Assembly (NCBI GenBank): GCA_035539215.1
Contig: DATLIX010000012.1
Location: 1 to 64,000, forward strand
Direction of reading: 5' to 3'
Origin: Dongia_B sp035539215
GTDB lineage: Bacteria; Pseudomonadota; Alphaproteobacteria; Dongiales; Dongiaceae
DNA length: 64,000 nucleotides
The translations under genes were made by a program, and so were the position numbers. The notes beneath the pieces are model-generated. The model searched no databases. It had not been told where the DNA came from and saw nothing but the letters and a program-made list of their open reading frames with translations. This document shows positions 1 to 7,368 of this stretch, piece after piece; the first letter of the stretch is position 1; each line of letters begins with the position of its first letter.

Positions 1-363
1 CGACCAGGAATGCAGGATGTATTCTTGAATCGCGGCGCGGATCCACCACATGGCGTATGTGGCCAGGCGGAAGCCCTTGTCGGGATCGAAGCGCTTCACC
101 GCCTGCATCATGCCGACATTGCCCTCGGAAATGAGTTCCGACAGGGGCAGGCCGTAGCCGCGATAGCCCATGGCGATCTTCGCCACCAGGCGCAAATGGC
201 TGGTCACCATGCGATGCGCGGCTTCCGGATCGGCGTGCTCGCGCCAGCGCTTGGCCAGCATGAATTCTTCGCTCGCTTCCAGCATCGGAAATTGACGGAT
301 TTCCGCCAAGTACCGCGCCAGATTGCTGTCGCTCATTAAGCTGGGGAGATTACGTGTTGCCAT
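1..363 (-). CDS. rpoH: RNA polymerase sigma-32 factor RpoH (partial, N-terminal part)
   Basis: The first 121 residues of a sigma-70 family protein read leftward off the window edge, so the C-terminal part lies outside. The protein begins MATRNLPSLMSDSNLARYL. Region 2 is present, with HLRLVAKIAMGYRGYGLPL, then EGNVGMMQAVKRFDPDKGFR and the promoter-melting stretch LATYAMWWIRAAIQEYIL. These are characteristic of the heat-shock sigma factor. It directs RNA polymerase to chaperone and protease promoters. The ATG at 363 fits the family N-terminus. Placement next to an RluD gene is a common alphaproteobacterial arrangement, from memory of the family. Confidence 0.93.
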   Translation of the reverse strand, partial: MATRNLPSLMSDSNLARYLAEIRQFPMLEASEEFMLAKRWREHADPEAAHRMVTSHLRLVAKIAMGYRGYGLPLSELISEGNVGMMQAVKRFDPDKGFRLATYAMWWIRAAIQEYILHSWS

Positions 364-758
364 TCTAAAACCCCTTGCTCCGTCCCGTGTTTTGTCCGTC
401 TTCCGGGTCCGTCGTCAGACGCCATCCCGGACCGGACGCTCCACTTGGCCCGCTGGCCCCGTTAGGCGGCCTGCGAATGCCGATTGTCTCACCCTATAAT
501 TACTTCTACGGATTTGCCGGCCGTTCCCGCCACCGGCAGTCCCCATTTTCTGCGCCATGCGATAGAAACCGCGGAAAGCTTCAGAAGTTCTTAATAATAT
601 AGTCCGGCAGTCAACTTCTTCAAGATATCGCCCCAGTGAGCGGTATCACACCCTACCTATGGCCTGATTTTCACCGGAACTTCGCTGCCGCGCCGTTCTG
701 ATTGCAGTGCAATAACAATCATTTACCGGGCAAGTTGCAGCCTATCGCTGACGATCTT
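364..758. other. Intergenic region upstream of rpoH
   Basis: About 395 bases lie between the leftward rpoH start and the end of the leftward rluD gene. The stretch around 590-610 is AT-rich (ttaataatatag) and is the likeliest place for an rpoH promoter. I see no convincing gene, tRNA or strong terminator. The short open frame near 375-602 has no family resemblance and no ribosome-binding site. Confidence 0.5.
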
Positions 759-1844
759 TCAGGTCGGCCCGATCGTCAGCTGCTCGATTAATTCTACCAT
801 ATCCGCCGGCAGTGACACCCGCCAACTGAGCATCTCCCCCGTGCGCGGATGCTGGAAGCCGAGGCTGGCGGCATGCAGGGCTTGGCGCGGAAAGGCGAGC
901 GCAGCCGCGCGGGCCGCGGGGCTCAACCGGCTGCGCCGGGCGGGGGTTACCCGGCCATAGACCGGATCGCCGATCAGGGCGTGACCGAGGGTCGCGAGAT
1001 GGACGCGGATCTGGTGTGTGCGGCCGGTTTCCAGCCGGCATTCCACCAGAGCGGCGCCATCGCCAAGTGGTTTCACTACCCTGTAATGCGTCACGGCGTG
1101 TTTGCCCCCGCTTTTGAGCACCGCCATTTTCTTCCGGTCGTGGCTGTCCCGGCCGATATTGCCCTCGATCCTGCCCTCGCGCGGCTGGGGTACCCCCCAG
1201 GTAACGCATTGATAGCTGCGCTCGATATCATGACGGGCGAAGGCGGCGGAGAGGGCCTGATGCGCGGCGTCGTTCTTCGCCACCACCATGAGGCCGCTGG
1301 TATCCTTGTCGATGCGGTGCACGATGCCCGGCCGCTTCACCCCGCCGATGCCGGACAGGCTGTCGCCGCAATGGGCGATCAAGGCATTGACCAGGGTCTG
1401 GTCGGGATTGCCCGGGGCGGGATGCACTACCATGCCGGCCGGCTTGTTGAGAACGAGAAGGTCGGCATCCTCATAGACGATATCGAGCGGAATGGTCTGG
1501 CCCTGCGGCACCGCGTCTTCGGCCGGCGGCACGGTAAGGCCGATCTCCTGGCCCGGTTTGACCCGATAGGATGGGTCGTCTATGGTCACCGCCGCCTTGT
1601 CCGAACCGGCCTCCGCGTTGGTCGTTTCCGGTGCGATGACGGTCACCATTCCCTGCTCGATCAAGGCCTTGACCCGGCTGCGTGAGAGCGCCGGCAGGCC
1701 GAGGGACGGCGCCTGGACGGCGATCGCCCGGTCCAGCCGCTCACCGCCGAGTTCCGCCGGCACGACGAAGGCGGCCCGGGTGGCTGCTTCGGTTGCCGGG
1801 GCGGGCGGAATGGCCGTCGGTCGGGGCGAGGTGGGTTCAGTCAC
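759..1844 (-). CDS. rluD: Ribosomal large-subunit pseudouridine synthase, RluA/RluD family
   Basis: A 361-residue RNA pseudouridine synthase. An S4-like RNA-binding region spans about residues 30-105 (GERLDRAI, SRSRVKALIEQG). The catalytic domain contains HRIDKDTSGL at 176-185; by family alignment Asp179 is the nucleophile that isomerises uridine. The later motifs ETGRTHQIRVHLA and IGDPVYG are also typical of RluA/RluD enzymes. Its known role is to modify helix 69 of 23S rRNA in the cytoplasm. The proline/alanine-rich first 25 residues are an unconserved extension, so the true start could lie slightly downstream. Other RluA-family specificities cannot be excluded. Confidence 0.9.
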   Translation of the reverse strand: MTEPTSPRPTAIPPAPATEAATRAAFVVPAELGGERLDRAIAVQAPSLGLPALSRSRVKALIEQGMVTVIAPETTNAEAGSDKAAVTIDDPSYRVKPGQEIGLTVPPAEDAVPQGQTIPLDIVYEDADLLVLNKPAGMVVHPAPGNPDQTLVNALIAHCGDSLSGIGGVKRPGIVHRIDKDTSGLMVVAKNDAAHQALSAAFARHDIERSYQCVTWGVPQPREGRIEGNIGRDSHDRKKMAVLKSGGKHAVTHYRVVKPLGDGAALVECRLETGRTHQIRVHLATLGHALIGDPVYGRVTPARRSRLSPAARAAALAFPRQALHAASLGFQHPRTGEMLSWRVSLPADMVELIEQLTIGPT

Positions 1845-1931
1845 TCTGGTCGTGCTCTTTCACGGACGATGCGTTCAAGGGAAGATGCGGCCGGAACAGG
1901 TATCAGAATAGCGTCAGGTTGCCAGAAGAAT

Positions 1932-2336
1932 ATGTCGACGTTCCGCGATCAGCAGGTGGAAGAAGCAGCACAGCTTGCGCGGCGCATGCGCATGCTGAAA
2001 TGGGTGGTCCTCATTCTCGGCATCCTGCTGGTGCTGGCCATGGTCACCACCGTGGCCGGCGTCATCTATAAGGCTCGGCATGCTGCACCCGCCTGCACCC
2101 AGTCCGGCGCCCTCGGTACGGCGACGATCCCGGGTACGATCGCTGGTACGATCCCCGGCGGTTTCGGCGCGGCCAGCCTGCCGGTGCCGGCGGCGTGCCA
2201 GGTTGCCAGCGCAACGGCCAGCGGCGATCGCCTGATCGTCGTCACCAGCGGTCCGTCCGATCAATGCCGGCTGATCCTGGTGGCCGATCTCAAAAGCGGC
2301 CGCCTGATCGGCCGGTTCACCTTCCAGGCGCCCTAG
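1932..2336 (+). CDS. Small single-membrane-segment protein (DUF6476-like)
   Basis: A 134-residue protein starting MSTFRDQQVEEAAQLARRM. I placed the start at the ATG at 1932 because the 21 upstream codons read into the rluD promoter region and look non-coding. One hydrophobic segment (about residues 20-45, WVVLILGILLVLAMVTTVAGVI) is followed by a periplasmic part with alternating beta-like residues, ending LKSGRLIGRFTFQAP. It sits divergently from rluD. The size, topology and rluD neighbourhood resemble the alphaproteobacterial DUF6476 family; the function is unknown. Confidence 0.7.
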   Translation: MSTFRDQQVEEAAQLARRMRMLKWVVLILGILLVLAMVTTVAGVIYKARHAAPACTQSGALGTATIPGTIAGTIPGGFGAASLPVPAACQVASATASGDRLIVVTSGPSDQCRLILVADLKSGRLIGRFTFQAP

Positions 2337-2485
2337 CTGGCGGCGCCCCAGAGTTCGCGGCACCTCACTGTTCATGGTGTCCACTGTCATCGTTAGTGAA
2401 GCGTCATCACGCGTGAAGTCATCAACAGTACCGGCAAGGCGGTTCTCCATCGTCACCGCCGCCCATATCTGCGAAGGGGAAGAGC

Positions 2486-3529
2486 ATGAATTTTTGCAGC
2501 GATAATGTCGCCGGCATCGCGCCGGAAATCCTCGCCGCCATCGGCGCCGCCAATACCGGCGCCAGCGCCTCCTATGGCGCCGATCAGTGGACCGCGAAGC
2601 TCGACAAGCATCTGGCCGAGATCTTCGAGCGCAAGGTGACGGCTTTCCCCATCGTCACCGGCACGGCGGCCAATGCCCTGGCGTTGTCGGTGATGACGCC
2701 GCCCTATGGCGCGATCTATTGCCATGAAGAGGCGCATATCGCCGTCGACGAATGCGGCGCCCCGGAAATGTACACGGCTGGCGCCAAGCTGAAGACCCTG
2801 CCGGGGGCCAATGGCAAGCTGACGGCCGAGACCGTGGCCGCCGCCTTGGCCGATGGCCGCGCCGGCGATGTGCATCACGTGCAGCCGGCGGCGCTCAGCC
2901 TGACCCAGGCGACCGAATGCGGCACGGTCTACCGCCCCGATGAAGTGGCGGCGATCTGCGCCCTCGCCAGGCAGCATGGCCTGAAGACGCATATGGATGG
3001 CGCACGCTTCGCCAACGCCGTCGCCCATCTCAATCTCGCCCCGGCCGAGATCACCTGGAAGGCCGGCATCGACGCGCTGTCTTTCGGCGCCACCAAGAAC
3101 GGCGCCATGGCGGCGGAGATCGTCGTCTTCTTCAATGACGATCTCGCCAAGACCTTCGCCTTTCACCGCAAGCGGGCAGGGCATCTCATCTCCAAGATGC
3201 GCTTCGTCAGCGCACAGCTCGATGCCTATTTCGCCGATGGCCTGTGGATGCGCCTCGGCCGCCACGCCAATGCCATGGCGCAGCGTCTGGTCCAGGGCCT
3301 GACCGGCCTGCCGGGCGTGAAGCTGCTTTATCCGGTCGAGGCCAACGAAATCTTCATCCAGCTGCCGGTGCCGACCGTGGAGGCGCTGCGCGAGGCCGGC
3401 TTCGCCTTCTACGACTGGCCCGGCTCGCCGGCCGGCACCATCCGCCTGGTCACCGCCTTCAATACCGAACAGTCGGCGGTCGATCAGTTCCTGGCGACGG
3501 CCAAGCGCCTCAATAACGTGGCGGCCTGA
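2486..3529 (+). CDS. ltaE: Low-specificity L-threonine aldolase
   Basis: A 347-residue fold-type I PLP enzyme of the beta-eliminating lyase family. It cleaves L-threonine or L-allo-threonine to glycine and acetaldehyde. MNFCSDNVAGIAPEIL at the N-terminus, the TGTAANALAL cofactor loop (58-67), the DGAR motif (Asp171) and SFGATKNG with the probable Schiff-base Lys204 are all visible. The ATG follows a purine-rich site (gaaggggaag). It is a single-gene unit between the DUF6476-like gene and tRNA-Glu. Confidence 0.92.
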   Translation: MNFCSDNVAGIAPEILAAIGAANTGASASYGADQWTAKLDKHLAEIFERKVTAFPIVTGTAANALALSVMTPPYGAIYCHEEAHIAVDECGAPEMYTAGAKLKTLPGANGKLTAETVAAALADGRAGDVHHVQPAALSLTQATECGTVYRPDEVAAICALARQHGLKTHMDGARFANAVAHLNLAPAEITWKAGIDALSFGATKNGAMAAEIVVFFNDDLAKTFAFHRKRAGHLISKMRFVSAQLDAYFADGLWMRLGRHANAMAQRLVQGLTGLPGVKLLYPVEANEIFIQLPVPTVEALREAGFAFYDWPGSPAGTIRLVTAFNTEQSAVDQFLATAKRLNNVAA

Positions 3530-3674
3530 CGCCGGCGGCGCGAAAAGACCGCGATTCCAGTAGCTTCCGGCCGCGAATTTTCGGGCTGGCGCGGGATCGG
3601 GCGGAAATAGGGGCTTGATCCCGGCCGCCCCATCCACTATCAGAAGGGCCTCGCGGCCAGGCGCCCATTTTCGG

Positions 3675-3750
3675 GTCCCCATCGTCTAGTGGCCTAGGAC
3701 ACCGCCCTCTCACGGCGGGAACAGGGGTTCAAATCCCCTTGGGGACGCCA
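3675..3750 (+). tRNA. tRNA-Glu (anticodon CTC)
   Basis: A full cloverleaf can be drawn. The acceptor stem is GTCCCCA with TGGGGAC, and the T arm is AGGGG-TTCAAAT-CCCCT. The anticodon stem CCGCC/GGCGG encloses the loop CTCTCAC, giving anticodon CTC (reads GAG, glutamate). The discriminator G is at 3747 and CCA is encoded at 3748-3750. The 3' end is the integration target of the prophage, and integration regenerates an intact tRNA. Confidence 0.96.
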
Positions 3751-3753
3751 AGC
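3729..3753 (+). repeat. attL core (25-bp tRNA 3'-end repeat)
   Basis: The segment running from the T-loop of tRNA-Glu through CCA and three further bases is repeated exactly at 38223-38247. One copy completes the tRNA and the other marks the far prophage boundary. This is the usual outcome of tyrosine-integrase recombination in a tRNA gene. Confidence 0.95.
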
Positions 3754-3811
3754 TTTTCTAAGCCGTTGAAACCTCAGAAAACCCAATAAAATCAGGCTCT
3801 CGGGTCAACTG

Positions 3812-3868
3812 ACCGGGTTAACAAACCGGGTTATCAGTGGATTCACAGGGTTTCAAAACCGGGTTATC
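3812..3868 (+). promoter_or_regulatory. Putative integrase arm-type sites, left end
   Basis: Three copies of CCGGGTTA(A/T)C lie at 3813-3822, 3826-3835 and 3859-3868, between attL and the integrase start. The first two form a 13-bp-spaced pair that recurs at the right end (38143-38165). Paired direct repeats inside both att junctions are typical of arm-type sites bound by an integrase N-terminal domain. Protein binding is inferred. Confidence 0.65.
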
Positions 3869-3900
3869 ATCTCCATGTCTTCGCGACAGGAGAGCGAACC

Positions 3901-5490
3901 ATGAGCGGTTATCTTTGGCGCAAACCCGGACGGCGGACTTACTACTTTTACCGGCGAGTTCCCGCTGATCTCCAGGGCGTGCTCGGGAAGCAGATCACCA
4001 AGTCACTGGAGACGACAGAGCCCAAAGAGGCGGGCAAGAGAGCCCGTATTCTCGCCACGGAATGGGATGAGCGGTTTGACCTGGAGCGGGCCAGGATTGC
4101 CGGGCAAGCGCCGCAGGTGGACCCCGCCGTGATCCTGGAAGCGGCGAAGCGGGAAATCCTTGATCAAGACTTGGTGCGGCGGAAGGCCGGGGAGCTTCGT
4201 CCATTCCGGGCCATCGATGCGGGAGCCGAACCCCGGCCAGGAGAGGACATCTCCCAGTACATGAGTGATCGCGGCGGGTGGGACCTCCGGCGAAGGCAGA
4301 ACCTCCAGCGGGCGGGGATCGATCTCCCCGAGACAATCCTGGAGCGGATCGAAGCCCGGACCGGAACCCCAATCCAGGGAGATCAGCGGGTCCACCTAGC
4401 GGGGCTCGTGGAGGAGTTGGCGCTTCGTCTGTTACCTGAGATCGAAAAGCGATCCCAGGATGAACTAGCCTTGGCGATGACGGAGAAGAGCGCTGAGGAC
4501 ACCATGGGGGTGATCTCACTTCGTGCGCTCCTGGACAAGTACTTTCGGATCAAGCAAACCCCGGAGAAGCAGAGAACGGAATTTGAGTTTGCCTTTAAGC
4601 GCCTCGCCTCGATGTGGGGAACGAAGGTGGATCAGGTCCGGGCCTCCCAGGTCACGGAGCAGAAGTTTACGGAATATCGGGACTACCTGTTGCAGGTCCC
4701 CGCGCGGATGACGAAGCCGGAGCGGGAGTTGACCTTGCCAGAACAGGCGAAGCTCCAGGACGAGAGAGCCCGGCTCAAGCCAGCGGCGATCAACAAAACC
4801 ACCGCATGCGTGAGCGCGGTGTTCGCCTGGGCAAAGACTGAGAAGCTCGTCCGGATCAACCCGGCAGAGGGAAGGGCAGCAAGTGTCGCGGTGAACCCGG
4901 CGAAGTCCAAGCGTCCAGAGTTCACAGTGGATCAGATGAGAGTGATCCTGAAGGACCTAGCCAAGGGCAAGTCACAGGGCGAATTCGGCCTTACTGATTT
5001 TTGGATCACGATGATTGCGGCCTATCATGGGATGAGACGCGAGGAGATTTGCCAGCTCTCACCCAGTGATATTCGCTGCGAGAACAACACGTGGTTTATG
5101 GACGTGAACGAGTACGGGGACAACTCTATCAAGACGGACTCTTCCTCCCGGTGGGTACCCTTGCACAAGGCCGTGTTAGAAGCGGGCTTCCTCGACTACA
5201 TGAGAGCGCGGAAGCAAAGCGCACGACTGTTTGACGTGGACCATAACCCGCGCGGGTTCCTGGGTGATGCTGTGGGCAAGCGATTTGCAAAGCGCCTGAA
5301 GCGCCTGGAGATACCCGGCTCATTCCATTCCTTGCGCCACACATTCAAGACCGCGTGCCGCCGTGCGTTGCTCGCCGAAGATATCCACGACAGTTTGACC
5401 GGACACAGTAACGGCTCAGTGGGCCGCACCTATGGGAGCTTTGGAGGACTGCCCACGCTGAAACAGGCAATCGACAAGGTCTCGTACTAA
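3901..5490 (+). CDS. int: Tyrosine site-specific recombinase (phage integrase)
   Basis: A 529-residue integrase that would recombine attP with the tRNA-Glu 3' end. The N-terminus (YLWRKPGRRTYYFYRRVPADL) is a DUF6538-type arm-binding module. A SAM-like core-binding region spans about 200-315. The catalytic domain spans about 340-515 with HGMRRE (Arg379), HSLRHTF (His476, Arg479), GHS (His502) and the probable nucleophile Tyr511 nine residues later. The ATG at 3901 follows caggagagcgaacc, a clear ribosome-binding site. Its stop overlaps the convergent DUF3800 stop by 4 bases. All catalytic residues are present, so it should be active. Confidence 0.94.
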   Translation: MSGYLWRKPGRRTYYFYRRVPADLQGVLGKQITKSLETTEPKEAGKRARILATEWDERFDLERARIAGQAPQVDPAVILEAAKREILDQDLVRRKAGELRPFRAIDAGAEPRPGEDISQYMSDRGGWDLRRRQNLQRAGIDLPETILERIEARTGTPIQGDQRVHLAGLVEELALRLLPEIEKRSQDELALAMTEKSAEDTMGVISLRALLDKYFRIKQTPEKQRTEFEFAFKRLASMWGTKVDQVRASQVTEQKFTEYRDYLLQVPARMTKPERELTLPEQAKLQDERARLKPAAINKTTACVSAVFAWAKTEKLVRINPAEGRAASVAVNPAKSKRPEFTVDQMRVILKDLAKGKSQGEFGLTDFWITMIAAYHGMRREEICQLSPSDIRCENNTWFMDVNEYGDNSIKTDSSSRWVPLHKAVLEAGFLDYMRARKQSARLFDVDHNPRGFLGDAVGKRFAKRLKRLEIPGSFHSLRHTFKTACRRALLAEDIHDSLTGHSNGSVGRTYGSFGGLPTLKQAIDKVSY

Positions 5491-6296
5491 TCACTCATAC
5501 GATCCGCATCACTTTTCATGCGCCTTTTTAAAGCGGAATAGTCTGTTTGGCCGTTTAGGAGATTGACGAGAATTTCTTCTGTCAGCGGGTATCGATAGTT
5601 CACGATCTTATCCAGCGGCATGGTTTCACCAAGCGAATAGTCAAGCGCCTCAAATTTCGCGGTCCCATCGCGTTCTCCAAGAAACACAGGATAAGCCAAC
5701 AAGTCCGCCGCTTGAACGCCAGGGCAAGCACGTTTCTCGCCATAATCAACAGAGGAAATGAAATTAGCCAGCTCAGGAGCTACTTGTTTCAACTCCTCAA
5801 AGAGCGTGTCCGTGCAACCTCTGTTTTTATGGCCTCCTTCAACGACAATCCTAATCGTCTCTGTGGGGAAGTGCTTCTCCATAATCTGTGCGATTGTCGC
5901 AAAGAACATGCGAACACAGACCCCGTATTTTGAGTCGATACCCGTTTTCCTCTTCTCTCTCTTGTGTACGGCTGAATATGATTTTTCATAGTCAGAGTTG
6001 TCTAAGATGAGCGAGACACTGAAGCGCACATAGCGGAAAATAAGGGTTTGTGCCGCTTCGACCAGCGCAATCCGGCTTTTCTCCGGCCATCCCCTGAATT
6101 CTCCTCTGCCTTTGTAGAGGTCAACCGCGTGAATGTGAGAAATTGCGCGAATACCCGGCAAAGGGCGAATGAGGAGAACGCTCCACGCAGCATCAAAGGA
6201 TTTCCACGAGGATTCCTCACTTATCCAGCCAGCAAATACGGTACAGGGTGAGCCGTCGTGAGTTCCGCTTTCATCCATGTACGCAATCAATGCCAT
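5487..6296 (-). CDS. DUF3800 domain protein (prophage cargo)
   Basis: A 269-residue protein whose N-terminus (LIAYMDESGTHDG, Asp8-Glu9) and C-terminal VQAADLLAYPVFL are hallmarks of DUF3800. The family is of unknown function with a predicted RNase H-like fold and conserved acidic residues. It is transcribed leftward against the integrase, and the stop codons overlap. It lies outside the virion operon and is more AT-rich than its neighbours, which suggests a separately acquired accessory gene. A nuclease or defence role is a guess from the fold only. Confidence 0.85.
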   Translation of the reverse strand: MALIAYMDESGTHDGSPCTVFAGWISEESSWKSFDAAWSVLLIRPLPGIRAISHIHAVDLYKGRGEFRGWPEKSRIALVEAAQTLIFRYVRFSVSLILDNSDYEKSYSAVHKREKRKTGIDSKYGVCVRMFFATIAQIMEKHFPTETIRIVVEGGHKNRGCTDTLFEELKQVAPELANFISSVDYGEKRACPGVQAADLLAYPVFLGERDGTAKFEALDYSLGETMPLDKIVNYRYPLTEEILVNLLNGQTDYSALKRRMKSDADRMSD

Positions 6297-6404
6297 AGAT
6301 CACTCCAAATCCAGCCGTCATCAAACAATACCCCTCTAGCTCCTGAAAGCCTAACACACTTCATGTGTTGCTCTTGCTGATGAATTCCGTAATAGAGCCA
6401 CTCG

Positions 6405-6439
6405 CCTAAATACCCTTTGAATTCTCTTCAGAGGGTATT
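6405..6439 (+). promoter_or_regulatory. TAAATA element with inverted repeat, start of virion module
   Basis: CCTAAATA (6405-6412) runs into an inverted repeat, AATACCCT (6409-6416) with AGGGTATT (6432-6439), followed by a T run up to the ATG at 6445. The hairpin plus T tract resembles an intrinsic terminator abutting the start codon. The TAAATA element is the first of a series found between prophage transcription units. The promoter role is inferred. Confidence 0.5.
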
Positions 6440-6444
6440 TTTTT

Positions 6445-7167
6445 ATGGCGAAAACCATTGATGCGGTAACGCAAGCAGCAATCAAACATCTCACTTCACT
6501 GGGTATGACTGATCCGAAGGACGGAGTGAAAGACTCAGTTCTAATCCAGATCAATCCGAGTGAACTTTCCAAGATCAAGCGGGCTCTCGGCAACGAGGGC
6601 ACCGTGAACCCGTCCACTGGCCTTTGGAGCTTCGTGGGCGAGAAGAACGGCGGCAATGCCGCAGGTAACGGACCCGGAAACGGCGGCAGCAACACGGGCC
6701 ACGGATCTGATGGTGGAGGACCCGGTGGCAATGCTGCCGGTGGCGGTCCTGGCGCTGGGGCCGGTGGTGGCACAGGAGGCAATGGCACTGGTGGCGGAGC
6801 TGGCCGTAATGGTGATGGCGGAGGCGGACGTAGCGTAAACAGCGTGACGACCCCGAGCAAGCCCGTCAGCTCTGTTTCTAGCCCTGCGAGCCCGAGCCCA
6901 GACTCAAACATGCGCTCTCTCATGAATAACGTGATCAATCAGATCAACTCAACTCCGGCCCCAGCTACTCCGACGAATTTGCTTCAGCAGGGACAGACCA
7001 GCAACGGTTCAAGCCCCGGCTTCGTGGACAACGCGGACTTGGGAACGATTGGTGATCCGGGTGCCCAGATTGGTGGCTCCGGCAATTCGGGACCGGGCAA
7101 TCAGAACGATCCGTTCCGCAATCTCCGCCGTCGCGCGGGTTTCCAGTCTTGGAATCTACTGGGGTAA
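6445..7167 (+). CDS. Glycine-rich virion-module protein of unknown function
   Basis: A 240-residue protein with a folded-looking N-terminus (about 1-68, AIKHLTSLGMTDPKDGVKD, INPSELSKIKRAL). A Gly/Asn-rich low-complexity stretch (about 70-132) and a Ser/Pro/Asn-rich tail follow. I do not recognise the family. It is first in the rightward virion operon, just before a gp7.3-like gene and the portal. In T7 that position is held by small ejected virion proteins such as gp6.7, so a minor virion role is possible but inferred. The start codon follows directly on a hairpin and T run, with no obvious Shine-Dalgarno sequence. Confidence 0.7.
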   Translation: MAKTIDAVTQAAIKHLTSLGMTDPKDGVKDSVLIQINPSELSKIKRALGNEGTVNPSTGLWSFVGEKNGGNAAGNGPGNGGSNTGHGSDGGGPGGNAAGGGPGAGAGGGTGGNGTGGGAGRNGDGGGGRSVNSVTTPSKPVSSVSSPASPSPDSNMRSLMNNVINQINSTPAPATPTNLLQQGQTSNGSSPGFVDNADLGTIGDPGAQIGGSGNSGPGNQNDPFRNLRRRAGFQSWNLLG

Positions 7168-7173
7168 AAAGTC

Positions 7174-7368
7174 ATGTGTGGTTTCAGTTCTCCCAAAGTC
7201 GCAAAGGTGCAAAAGCCCACGGTTCAGGCAGAGGATACAGCCGCTGCCCAGGCCGATAGCGATGCTCGTGCAAGAGCCGCTGCCCTTCAGGGCCGTGCTG
7301 CTCTCGCTAGTCAGCAAACCGGATACCTAGGTGTCCCGAATAACCAGAACGGGGGCTATAACTTGTGA
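7174..7368 (+). CDS. Small gp7.3-like virion/tail assembly protein
   Basis: A 64-residue protein, MCGFSSPKVAKVQKP, then an Ala/Gln/Arg-rich helix (ARARAAALQGRAALASQQ) and the end NQNGGYNL. Size, low complexity, the glycine-containing C-terminus and the place immediately before the portal match T7 gp7.3-type proteins needed for tail assembly or ejection. Sequence similarity is too weak to be sure. Its stop overlaps the portal GTG start by 4 bases (GTGA), implying coupled translation. Confidence 0.6.
   Translation: MCGFSSPKVAKVQKPTVQAEDTAAAQADSDARARAAALQGRAALASQQTGYLGVPNNQNGGYNL

Noticed and set aside
849..1685. Long rightward open frame opposite rluD
   Set aside because: It is antisense to a clear pseudouridine synthase. 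GC-rich coding DNA routinely leaves such frames open, and the translation has no family resemblance.
2453..3682. 409-codon leftward frame opposite the threonine aldolase
   Set aside because: It is antisense to a well-conserved PLP enzyme. The composition (His/Gly/Arg-rich) is typical of a shadow frame.
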